Below the pieces are notes generated by a model that was not told the DNA's origin, did no database searches, and saw nothing but the letters and a program-made list of their open reading frames with translations. Of a stretch of 64,000 bases of DNA, positions 15,957 through 24,657 are shown piece by piece (the stretch's first letter is position 1; each line of letters begins with the position of its first letter). Origin of the DNA: Sphingopyxis terrae subsp. terrae NBRC 15098 (GTDB taxonomy: Bacteria; Pseudomonadota; Alphaproteobacteria; Sphingomonadales; Sphingomonadaceae). The position numbers and the translations under genes were made by a program. The stretch spans positions 2,303,001 through 2,367,000 of the forward strand of contig NZ_CP013342.1 in the NCBI RefSeq assembly GCF_001610975.1, read 5' to 3'.

Positions 15957-16457
15957 ATGAACGACACGACGATGCAGGCGCTGCAGCACCAGAAACACGC
16001 CTGGGCTCTGCGCCACGAAATGGGCTTTCCGGCAGACCACAAGCTTACCCCGTCAATCGAATTTGGCACCGGTGGCGCGATCGACGGCGGCATCGTGCGC
16101 GAACTGGTTCTCCGCGCGATGGATCGGGACCAAGACATCATTTATGAAGGTCAGTCTCACACCGGCAAGTCCGGGTCGCGTGAGTATCTGGCAGTTATGC
16201 GCAACCAGCATTTGATCCACATCTTTCGATGCCGACCCTGGTCGGGTGACAGCAATGCGCCGGTCATCCTCGTGTCGGAATGCGGGAAAGTCACGATCCG
16301 GCTCGGCAGCGATGGCGCATTCGAATGTCTGGCGGGAGCGCCCTCCGACATCGCGGGCGGACATTGTCGAGCCTTGGCCCGCATAGAACGCGTCGCCGCC
16401 GAGGCGCGCACGCGTATCAAGACGCACACGTCCCAGCCGCGCTCCAGCGACAAATAA
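15957..16457 (+). CDS. Hypothetical protein between two exonuclease genes
   Basis: 166 residues with AAGGAAG upstream of the ATG. No family is recognised. Visible: GTGGAIDGGIVRELVLRAMDRD, then a beta-rich middle (YLAVMRNQHLIHIFRCRPW; APVILVSECGKVTIRLGSDGAFE) and a helical Arg-rich end. It lies 86 bases before the PolB-exonuclease-like gene and probably shares its transcript. Function is unknown. Confidence 0.65.
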   Translation: MNDTTMQALQHQKHAWALRHEMGFPADHKLTPSIEFGTGGAIDGGIVRELVLRAMDRDQDIIYEGQSHTGKSGSREYLAVMRNQHLIHIFRCRPWSGDSNAPVILVSECGKVTIRLGSDGAFECLAGAPSDIAGGHCRALARIERVAAEARTRIKTHTSQPRSSDK

Positions 16458-16543
16458 TTAGGCCGGTGACGGCACCCATCATTCTCAAAACCACTGAACA
16501 CCGCGGCGGGGCGAGCCTGCGGCGCATTCCAAAGGAAATATCT

Positions 16544-17392
16544 ATGAAATACGAACCCCGTATCGGCGTTGAACGCCGACCGCGCTCCTATATTGTGCTC
16601 GACGTCGAGTCCGCCGTCATCGATGAAAGCGGCCATCGCCGTTACCAGGCCACGGAGCGGTATAGCCCCGGTAACGATAACAACCAGCCCGCGCGTCGCG
16701 GTTATACGCGAAGCGAAGATCCGCTGACCTGTCCGCGCTGGGTGTTCCAGACCATCGTCACCGCCTCTGTGATGGTGCTGACCGAGCATGCCGACGGCAA
16801 TCTTGATATCGCGCAGTTCGTGACATTGAGTCAGCCGGACCATGACCAGCGGGCGATCGTGGCCGGCCTGTTCCAGCTGCTGCAGACTTGGCCAGACGCT
16901 GAGCTCGTGACGTGGGCGGGCATGGTGCACGACATTCCGTTGATCATGATGGCGGCATACAAGCATGGCCTGACGCTTCCCCGCGGCTGGCGCTGGCTGT
17001 CGTTCGGCGGCAACGATCCGGCTCGCCACCTGGACTTCGCTCGCATCGTGACGGGTGGGTTCAAGATGAAGCCGATCCATCTGGCCGAGGTGCTGGCTGC
17101 ACTCGATATCCCGGCAAAAATGACGGCGCCGGCGTTCGCGGTCACGGGGCTCATTTATGCGGGCGAATGGGATGCCGTTCAGGAAGCCTGCGAAAGCGAT
17201 ACGATTGGCGTCGCATGGTTGCTTGCACGCTGGCGGCGGTGCCATGACGGGCGCGCCGATATCGACGTCGCGACGGATCGTCTCCTTCGCCGGATCATCG
17301 AGCTACGCGAGGGGCGCGGCTACGTCGCCGAACTGCAAGCGCGGCGACGACGATTTCTTGTGGAGGCAGGTCGCCGGGCGATGGCGGCCTGA
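16544..17392 (+). CDS. PolB-type 3'-5' exonuclease-like protein
   Basis: 282 residues from the ATG at 16544, with AAAGGAAA upstream. The four acidic positions of the DEDD superfamily are visible: YIVLDVESA (D20, E22), LVTWAGMVHDIPLI, RHLDFARI and CESDTIGVAWLLARW. The pattern matches the predicted exonuclease family related to the PolB exonuclease domain rather than DnaQ. It is probably a DNA 3'-5' exonuclease. Together with the DnaQ-like gene 0.9 kb upstream, the element carries two unrelated proofreading-type nucleases, which is unusual for its size. Confidence 0.72.
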   Translation: MKYEPRIGVERRPRSYIVLDVESAVIDESGHRRYQATERYSPGNDNNQPARRGYTRSEDPLTCPRWVFQTIVTASVMVLTEHADGNLDIAQFVTLSQPDHDQRAIVAGLFQLLQTWPDAELVTWAGMVHDIPLIMMAAYKHGLTLPRGWRWLSFGGNDPARHLDFARIVTGGFKMKPIHLAEVLAALDIPAKMTAPAFAVTGLIYAGEWDAVQEACESDTIGVAWLLARWRRCHDGRADIDVATDRLLRRIIELREGRGYVAELQARRRRFLVEAGRRAMAA

Positions 17393-17486
17393 AAAGTAAC
17401 TTGCTTCCGGAGCGAACACGACTTGTGAACGAATGGTCAAATTTCGCTCGAGCAACGAGCCTTTGACCCACTAATGCAATGGGCTG

Positions 17487-17511
17487 GGCCGTGCAGTTGA
17501 TCAGCACGGCC
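17487..17511 (-). terminator. Hairpin between the element and the SARP-like gene
   Basis: GGCCGTGC (17487-17494) and GCACGGCC (17504-17511) pair perfectly around a 9-base loop. It lies 95 bases after the PolB-exonuclease stop and 41 bases from the SARP-like stop (convergent). There is no T-run, so its function as a terminator is uncertain. Confidence 0.4.
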
Positions 17512-17551
17512 GGAGCCTTCATGCGTTAAGCTTCAGCGCGGTACCACTGCG

Positions 17552-18091
17552 CTATAGACGACGATGCCCAAATAAACGAAGCGGGGCGCGCAATAGACTG
17601 TCCGCCCCCTCCTCCATCGCTATCGGCTTAGAAAGGTCGGAAAGGCTATACCGCATTTCCCTCAACCATTCTTCGAAACCTTCTTCGCCCGCAATATCAA
17701 TGCCTTCCAGAAACTCTCCCGTTGACTGCCGGACGACCTCTTCATCACGTATATCGGCTTCTACGAAATGAAGGTTGAGCCTAACTGTTCTGGAGGTAGT
17801 TTCTACCAGCGGAATAGGCAGGCTTTCAGTCAGCTTGCGCAAGCCATGGAGCTCGCGGCGCAGGCTGGTCTGCGCTTGCCGTAACTCGCGTGATCCCCAA
17901 AGTTTGTCTTGAATCCAAGCTCGCCAGCGCTCGCCAGAATTTGCGCTTGCGAGTAGTCCGAGCAGCGCAATCGCTTTTTTGCTCGTGACGTCGAGCCGAT
18001 GGCCGTTCGGAGCGATCAAATGAAAGGCACCCAGAAATTGCATTTTATAGCGGACGCCTTCCGTCACCCGCTTTTCTTTACCGTCTCGCAT
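17552..18091 (-). CDS. SARP-like winged-helix regulator, copy 1
   Basis: 179 residues from the ATG at 18091 (a Gly-rich GGGTGGG ribosome site is upstream; ATG 18121 is an alternative). It starts with a short strand region (YKMQFLGAFHLIAPNGHRLDV), then KKAIALLGLLASA, GERWRAWIQDKLWG and QAQTSLRRELHGLRKL. This is the OmpR/SARP-type winged helix seen at the N-terminus of AfsR/SARP regulators, here without the following BTAD repeat domain. It is divergent from the giant autotransporter gene, so control of that gene is likely. A clear paralogue lies at 27378-27974, so the two frame the cassette. Confidence 0.75.
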   Translation of the reverse strand: MRDGKEKRVTEGVRYKMQFLGAFHLIAPNGHRLDVTSKKAIALLGLLASANSGERWRAWIQDKLWGSRELRQAQTSLRRELHGLRKLTESLPIPLVETTSRTVRLNLHFVEADIRDEEVVRQSTGEFLEGIDIAGEEGFEEWLREMRYSLSDLSKPIAMEEGADSLLRAPLRLFGHRRL

Positions 18092-18405
18092 GTTCCGCCC
18101 ACCCCCACGTCGTTGCGCCATCCCCAAATTGTTGCAGTGACGTCGGAATTAGGGCGCACGTGGGGGGGCGAGCAACGCTGAAAATGGTGCCGGACGAATT
18201 AATCACGATCAGAAAACGATCTGCTGACGCGTCGATCACGACGCGCGAACGTATCAATCGGCATCTGCATAACTGACCAGCCGCGCAAGCCGGTTTGAAT
18301 CAGGGGGAAAGTTCAACGTCAGAAAATTTCGGTGTCAGCGATCACGCGCACGGATCCGCGCGCCACTATCCGTATCACTTAATTTTTGCATGCAGAGGAA
18401 TAACT

Positions 18406-21400
18406 ATGTCGATTAACTCCGCTTCTCGTTTCCGTCGCCTTGCTAAGGGCGCTCTACTCGTATCTGCCGCTTTTCCGGTTTCGGCGCTGATCGTTGCGGA
18501 TAGCGCGAATGCAGAGCAAACTGTGGAGGTTAGCGGACCGGAATCCGCCGCGAGCGTTCAAGCAAAAGTCGACGCTGCTAAAGCAACGCCCGATCGCGAC
18601 ATTGCAATTACGGTGACGTCGAAAGGTGCAATTTCGGGACCTGGAACCATCGGCATTGCGCCTCTGGGGGGGCAAGGCGACGGCGTCATTAACTTCGGCA
18701 ATGTCGGTAGTATCGGAGCGGTCGACAAGGCCGGTGCGGTGACCGATTCGGTCGGCGTTGCGCTAAACGGGTCGTCGGCAAAGGCGGATAATACGCTGAC
18801 CGCCACCAATAGCGGGCTAATCACAGGCGGTTTTTCGGCGACCGGCTTTGGCGGCACCGTGTCGCTCGACAACAGCGGGACGATCTACAACGGCGTTACG
18901 CTGATGGGTGCCGGCGATGTGTCGCTGACCTCTGCGGGCGCCGTTCGCTCGGGCAACGTAAACGTCCAGTCGACGGTTGCGCAGGCGACCACCAAAGCTG
19001 GCGATACGACGACCGACGTCTACACCAGTGGTGATGTCAAAGGCGTGATCGGCGATGTCGCCAGCGCCGACGGCAAGACCAAGGGCAGCGCCGTGTTCGT
19101 CGGTCCGGTCGGCAATGTCGATGTGACGGCAAAGGGCGTTGCGGGGACTGTCACCGGCTATACGGTCGGCTCGTCGGTCACTGTCGTAAACACGGCAGCA
19201 ATTCCGCTTGCTGACAAATCGGTCGTAACCAGCGAGACCAGTGCGACTTATGAGGCGGGCACGGTCAAGATCGCCACGGCGGCAACCAGCAAGCTCGACG
19301 CCGTCAACGGTGTTGCCAATGGCAATGTCGATATCACCGTGGCGGGGACGGTCGAAAATGGCGTGAACGCGGTTCCGGTCTTCAATGTCAATTCGACGAG
19401 CAAGACCGTTCAGACGCGCGACAGTAAGAATGCCGTGGATCTCGAGCGGATCGACAGTTTTACCCGTGAAGCGGTGGCAGGCGATTCGACGATTAGGATT
19501 GCCGAAACGGGCGTGGTCGGCGGGGCATTCGCTCAAGCGACGCGGGATGCATCGATCAGTCATGCTGGTGAAGTCAAGGGTGCGCTGAATGCAATTGGCG
19601 GTGCTGGCGCAACGACCGATAGCGGCAGCACGACGACGACGCGGAACGACACGGGCAATTTGCTCAAGATCGTGACCGCGAACAACTCGGCGAGCGCAGT
19701 GGGCAAAGCGACGATCGAAATCGCCGAAGGCGCTTCCGTAGGGGGCGGCGTGTCGGCTACGGCGACCAGCGACGCATCGGTGATCAACGCCGGTGCAGTC
19801 GATGGCGCCGTTACCGCACGCGCCGGCAACGGCGGGGCGAGCAGTTTCGATCAGACGCTGATTTATGACGGAAAAGGTGGCCTCCTCGGCAACACGACGA
19901 AGACGACGAGCGGCCCCGCGGCCGGCAACGCTTCGGTCGTCGTCGCCGAAACCGGATCGATCGGCGGCAATGCCCTGGCGACCGCTACCAATAATGCCTC
20001 GGCGGACAATGCGGGTGCGATCGACGGAAATTTGACGGCGACCGCGGGCAACGGCAACGCTAACGCGACCAGTCAGGCTCTGGTGTTCGACAGCACTGGC
20101 GCTCTCCTCCTCAGCGACGTGTATGAAACGAGCGATACCCGTTCGAAGGGCAATGCTTCCGCCGTCAATGCGGCGACCGGTAAAGTCGGTGGATCGGTCA
20201 ACGCCAATGCCACCCAGGATATTTCGATTGCCAATGCCGGCACGGTCGGTGGCGGCGTAAACGGCAATTCGTCGGGCAGCGATTCGACATACAGCCGCAC
20301 CATTCTGACCCCGGCGCCGGTCGTCGATGCCACAGCCGGGACGACCACGACAAAATACAGCTTTGCCGACGAATCGGCGAACACGTCGACGACGGGTAAG
20401 GTGGGTTTCACTAACGCGGCGGGCGGCGTCATCGGCTTCAACGGGGTCGGCAACGTCAACCTGACGGCGGGCGGCGATATCACCATCCTGAATCAGGGTG
20501 AGGTTCGCGGCACGACCTATGCGGCGAGCAGCAGCAGCAAGTCTGCGAACGCCAGCAGCTATAATTCGACCGAGGTGCTCGACGGCAAAGGGGGCCGTTC
20601 CTTCACCGAGGATCGGACGAGCAAAGGCAGCAGCACAGCAACGGGCGGCAATGTCGCCGGTACCTACGCGGGCGCCAATGGGACCAAGAATTTCGTGCCG
20701 GGTGCCAACGGCACCATCACCCAGATTGCTGATCTAGCCAGCACCGCGACTGTCACAGGCGCTGTCTTCGGTAACGTAAACTCCTATGCGGGCAATTCGG
20801 GGGTGGCGGGTTCGTCCTTCGCGAATAGCAGCAGCGAGACGACCGTGCTCGACGTCGATGGCACCGGAACCTTCTCGGGCAAATATGCCGAATCGTCCGA
20901 AACGACGGCGATCAGTGGCGGTGACAGCAAGGTGACGATCGCCGGGCGCGTCGCAACCGGAAATGCCGGCGGGGGAGGCTTTGTCTATTCGCAGGGCACC
21001 AACAGCTCGTCAGTGGTGGTCAGCGACTCGGTCGAACAGGGCGTCACCAGCAACGCTTTTGGAGCGTCGGCAGGAAAGGCCGAGGAAGCGGGCAGCATCG
21101 CGCAGACCGTCACCAAGGGTACCTATGTGACCGACGAACTGATTGTGAAGAGCAGCAGCGCATCGGTGGTCAGCGATGGCGCCAGTTCGGCATCGATCAC
21201 CGGCAAGGCGACCGCCAGCCAGGATACCGTCGGCGGCTCGGTCACGATCAACGGTGTGAAGTCCGCGTCGGCTGATGTCGCTGCCAAGGCAATCGTTGGC
21301 GGCGACCTGACCGTCAGCGCGAACAATGGAACCGACTTTGCGAGCACTACCGAGCAATCCTATGTCCGCGACGCCAAGACTGGCGTGGCGACCGCATCGG

Positions 21401-24400
21401 AAATCATCAGCTCAACCAGCGGTGCTGCGGCCGCGCAGGGCAACGCTCAGGCGACGATCGCCGGGACCGTCGAAGGCGGCACCTATGTGGCCGCGGGTCG
21501 CGGCGACGCGAAGGTCACTTTGACCGGCGTCTCGGAAGACTATGTCTCTGCGGTTGCGAGCGGCAGCGTCACCAAGACGACGGTCGAGCGCGAATGGACC
21601 GGCAAGACCAAGTCGGGGTCCGCTGACTTCGGCACGCTGGTCAGCAGCCTGACCGGACGGACGCTCGGCGAAAGCGTGATCACCGAGACGACTGTTGTCG
21701 GGGGTAAGGCCTCGATCGTGATCGACTCGGCTCAGGCGCTGAAGGACAAGGCGATCGCCGCGACCGAAGGCAACGCTTTCGCCTATGGCGTCGGCGGAGC
21801 ATCTATCTCGGTGACCAAGGGGTCGATCGTCGGCGGTGATGCCAGCGCGATCAGCTATGCCACGAACAATGTTACGACTGCGACGACGACGAATGATGGC
21901 AAGGGCACCGTTACCCAAACCGCCTCGTCGACGAACACGATCGTCGGCGGTCCGGCTTCGGTCGTCAACGACGGTCAGGTGAAGGGCAATGTCCTTGCGG
22001 ACAGTGCAACGTCGGCGACCGTCAGCAACAGTGGCAAGATCGCCGGTAGCGCGACGGCGCGTTCGATCGTCACCGCGACGGACAGCAGCAGCGTTACGAC
22101 GGACGTCGGCAAGGCGTCGCTCCAGACGATTACCGAGACTTTCACCCCGGTCGTGGCGCTCGGCAAGGCCAGCGTGACTAACGCGGCGGGGGCGGTCATC
22201 GGGGGCGACATCAATGTTGCCGCCGGCGAAGGCGCTGTGACGAACAACGGTATTGTGGGCGGCACCACCGTCCTCGGCCAGAACATCGACACCGCGTCGC
22301 GCACCGAGGTTCGCACGGACACATCGACCGAAACCACCTACACGCCCGCGGCTGCACTGCTGGCGCAGACCTACACGGCCAATCAGAACGGCGTGTCGGG
22401 CGGCTTCTATGTCGGCGGCGGTCTCGACAATGATCCGACCGGCGAAGGTGCGGTCAAGTCCAGCGACGTGAAGGCGACGATCAATCTCAATTCGGGGTCG
22501 GCGACGCTCGGCAGCATCTTTGGTGAGCGTGACGAGGATGGTAACCGGACGACCGACACCACGGTCAATCTGGTAGGATCGGGCTTCCTTGGTGCCGATG
22601 AGATCGTATATCCGGGTGCGCCCACGTCGGTGCTTGCCGACAAGCGGAATCCGGTCCTGTCGCTTGGTAAGGACGCGCAGGCTGTCTTTGGCGGTTCGAA
22701 CTATCAGGTTCGCGTCGTCGGCGTCGAAACGCTGAACAAAGAAGGCGCGGGGACGTTCGTGATCAACGGCGCGGCCTATGATCCCGGCCTGCCCGGCGGC
22801 GAGCCCGCCTACACTCTCGATGTCGGTAATTTCAACATCAAGGCAGGTGAGGTTCAACTCACGACCAGTCAAGCTGTTGATGCCGAATTCGGTATTCGCG
22901 GCGCCATCAACAACGCTGCGACGCTGGTCATCGGTCGCCGGATCACCCCGGGCCAGAACCAGTTCGGTAACAGCCTGGTTGGCCAGACCGAACTGATCGA
23001 CGGCATCACCATCCGTCAGGTTGGCGATTATAACCAGACCGCGGCTGGCACGACGGTCGTCGGGCTGACGCCGACGCTGATCCGCGTTTATCCGAGCTCA
23101 GTGTCGTCCGGTGCGACCCTGCCCGAGCCGCTGGGTCCGGTCACCGGCGGCGTCAGCGTGGGCTACTTCACCACGCCGGCGCTGGCGGGGGTTGATGTCG
23201 ATCCGTCGCGGGTCAACATCACGGGTAACTTGAACCTGGCTGGCAAGGTCGCGGTGAATGTCTATCGTGACAGCCTCTACGCCAATGGCGACGGCTACAC
23301 GCTGTTCACCTATACCGGCACGGGAGCTGTTTCGGCCGCCGCCGCACCGACCCTGACTTCGCCCTTCGTCGGATTCACCCTGGTGCATGATACGGCGAAG
23401 AAGGAAGTTCGTCTGGAAGTGAAGCGCAGCAGCTATGCCGGCGGGGCGAACAACCCCAACGCCGTTGCCGCTGCGACCGGTCTCGACTCGGCGCTAGCCT
23501 CGGCCATCGGTCGTATCCGTACCGACGCGGCGGGCGGCGCGGGCTTCGCGTCGGTGACCGAACTCGGCTATGCGCAGGACATCGCCAACGTCGCCACGGC
23601 GCTCGACTTCCGTCTCTCGTCGGAACAGGCCGCGGAGCTATTCAACGAGTTGTCGTCGGGTGAGATTTATGGCTCGCTTGCTGCGGTCGATCAGAATGGC
23701 GTCTTTGGCCAAACGCTCGACATGCTGACCAACCGCCGCTCGTTCGGGGGCGATTTCGCGACGCAGCTCTGGCTCAATCCCGTCGGCAACTGGGGCAAGT
23801 TCGGTGACGGCGATGCCTTCGGTGCTTCGGACATCCGTGCGAACAGCTACGGTCTCGCCGGTGGTCTCGACTTCGCCTATGCTGCGGACGGTGCCTTCGG
23901 CTTCGGCGGGGCCTATGCCGAGCACGACATCGCCGCGCGCGGCACACCGGAGGCAGTTGATGGCCGCACCTGGACGGTGGGCGCTTATGTCACGCAGGGC
24001 TTCGGACCGATCTATGCCAATGCGAAGCTGGCCTTCGGCTGGACCAACTATGATGCGACCCGCACGATGAGCCTGCTGGCGCGGACCGCGGAAGCATCGA
24101 TCAACGCCAAGCAACTAGATGTCAGCCTTGAAGCCGGTTATGACTATCGTACCGGCAGCATGACCATCACGCCTTATGGTAAGCTTGTCTTGCGCAGGAC
24201 CTCGCTGGAAGGTTTCACCGAAACCGGAGCGGGTGCGTTCAGCCTCGATGTGGAAGGTCGCAAGAAGACGGTCTTCTCGCCGGTTCTGGGCGTGAAACTC
24301 GGTACCGAAACCGAGCTTTCCGACAGCGTCACGATTCGTCCCTTTGCTAAGGCGTCTTACACCTTCCAAGGCAATCTGCCGAACGACGTGACGGTTAGCT

Positions 24401-24582
24401 ATGTCGGCGGTGGCGATGCGTTCGTTCTGCGCGGCGCGGAACCCGACAGCTTCGGGATGGTCGAGGCTGGGTTCGAAGCGAAGGTGGCCGACCGGTTGAA
24501 CCTCTTCTTCACGGGCAGCCAGACCTTCGGCGGCGACAATAAGGTGACGGGCCTGCGTGGCGGCGTGACCTTCCAGTTCTGA
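18406..24582 (+). CDS. Giant autotransporter (type Va secretion), outer-membrane beta-barrel
   Basis: 2058 residues from the ATG at 18406 with AGAGGA upstream; the open frame extends 111 bases further but that part lacks signal-peptide character. Residues 1-36 are a signal peptide (RRLAKGALLVSAAFPVSALIVADSANA). About 40-1700 are a Gly/Ala/Ser/Thr-rich passenger with loosely repeated units of about 75 residues containing IAETG-x-(V/I)GG and (I/V)-x-NAG-x-(V/I)-x-G, typical of a beta-solenoid. Lysines recur in the loops. The last about 290 residues form the translocator barrel, from ATQLWLNPVGNWGKFGDG to the terminal GVTFQF ending in Phe. Role: a surface-exposed or adhesive protein. A methyltransferase gene resembling those that modify rickettsial OmpB follows directly. 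Confidence 0.93.
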   Translation: MSINSASRFRRLAKGALLVSAAFPVSALIVADSANAEQTVEVSGPESAASVQAKVDAAKATPDRDIAITVTSKGAISGPGTIGIAPLGGQGDGVINFGNVGSIGAVDKAGAVTDSVGVALNGSSAKADNTLTATNSGLITGGFSATGFGGTVSLDNSGTIYNGVTLMGAGDVSLTSAGAVRSGNVNVQSTVAQATTKAGDTTTDVYTSGDVKGVIGDVASADGKTKGSAVFVGPVGNVDVTAKGVAGTVTGYTVGSSVTVVNTAAIPLADKSVVTSETSATYEAGTVKIATAATSKLDAVNGVANGNVDITVAGTVENGVNAVPVFNVNSTSKTVQTRDSKNAVDLERIDSFTREAVAGDSTIRIAETGVVGGAFAQATRDASISHAGEVKGALNAIGGAGATTDSGSTTTTRNDTGNLLKIVTANNSASAVGKATIEIAEGASVGGGVSATATSDASVINAGAVDGAVTARAGNGGASSFDQTLIYDGKGGLLGNTTKTTSGPAAGNASVVVAETGSIGGNALATATNNASADNAGAIDGNLTATAGNGNANATSQALVFDSTGALLLSDVYETSDTRSKGNASAVNAATGKVGGSVNANATQDISIANAGTVGGGVNGNSSGSDSTYSRTILTPAPVVDATAGTTTTKYSFADESANTSTTGKVGFTNAAGGVIGFNGVGNVNLTAGGDITILNQGEVRGTTYAASSSSKSANASSYNSTEVLDGKGGRSFTEDRTSKGSSTATGGNVAGTYAGANGTKNFVPGANGTITQIADLASTATVTGAVFGNVNSYAGNSGVAGSSFANSSSETTVLDVDGTGTFSGKYAESSETTAISGGDSKVTIAGRVATGNAGGGGFVYSQGTNSSSVVVSDSVEQGVTSNAFGASAGKAEEAGSIAQTVTKGTYVTDELIVKSSSASVVSDGASSASITGKATASQDTVGGSVTINGVKSASADVAAKAIVGGDLTVSANNGTDFASTTEQSYVRDAKTGVATASEIISSTSGAAAAQGNAQATIAGTVEGGTYVAAGRGDAKVTLTGVSEDYVSAVASGSVTKTTVEREWTGKTKSGSADFGTLVSSLTGRTLGESVITETTVVGGKASIVIDSAQALKDKAIAATEGNAFAYGVGGASISVTKGSIVGGDASAISYATNNVTTATTTNDGKGTVTQTASSTNTIVGGPASVVNDGQVKGNVLADSATSATVSNSGKIAGSATARSIVTATDSSSVTTDVGKASLQTITETFTPVVALGKASVTNAAGAVIGGDINVAAGEGAVTNNGIVGGTTVLGQNIDTASRTEVRTDTSTETTYTPAAALLAQTYTANQNGVSGGFYVGGGLDNDPTGEGAVKSSDVKATINLNSGSATLGSIFGERDEDGNRTTDTTVNLVGSGFLGADEIVYPGAPTSVLADKRNPVLSLGKDAQAVFGGSNYQVRVVGVETLNKEGAGTFVINGAAYDPGLPGGEPAYTLDVGNFNIKAGEVQLTTSQAVDAEFGIRGAINNAATLVIGRRITPGQNQFGNSLVGQTELIDGITIRQVGDYNQTAAGTTVVGLTPTLIRVYPSSVSSGATLPEPLGPVTGGVSVGYFTTPALAGVDVDPSRVNITGNLNLAGKVAVNVYRDSLYANGDGYTLFTYTGTGAVSAAAAPTLTSPFVGFTLVHDTAKKEVRLEVKRSSYAGGANNPNAVAAATGLDSALASAIGRIRTDAAGGAGFASVTELGYAQDIANVATALDFRLSSEQAAELFNELSSGEIYGSLAAVDQNGVFGQTLDMLTNRRSFGGDFATQLWLNPVGNWGKFGDGDAFGASDIRANSYGLAGGLDFAYAADGAFGFGGAYAEHDIAARGTPEAVDGRTWTVGAYVTQGFGPIYANAKLAFGWTNYDATRTMSLLARTAEASINAKQLDVSLEAGYDYRTGSMTITPYGKLVLRRTSLEGFTETGAGAFSLDVEGRKKTVFSPVLGVKLGTETELSDSVTIRPFAKASYTFQGNLPNDVTVSYVGGGDAFVLRGAEPDSFGMVEAGFEAKVADRLNLFFTGSQTFGGDNKVTGLRGGVTFQF

Positions 24583-24612
24583 TTTCAGACTAGTCCACTG
24601 GGTTACCCCCGT

Positions 24613-24647
24613 GGGGGGCGTGTCCAAAGCACGCCCCCCTTTTTTTG
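24613..24647 (+). terminator. Strong intrinsic terminator between autotransporter and methyltransferase
   Basis: GGGGGGCGTG (24613-24622) pairs with CACGCCCCCC (24630-24639) around TCCAAAG and is followed by eight T's (24640-24647). The methyltransferase ribosome-binding site GGAG starts at the final base of the T-run region, so the enzyme gene can only be read by leakage through this terminator or from a promoter inside the autotransporter gene. Confidence 0.9.
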
Positions 24648-24657
24648 GAGAATTGAT

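Noticed and set aside
17249..17262. GGGCGCGCC near the right end of the element as a possible copy of the tRNA 3' end (attR)
   Set aside because: Only nine bases match and it lies inside the exonuclease coding sequence; the same string also occurs at about 15488. Chance in high-GC DNA.
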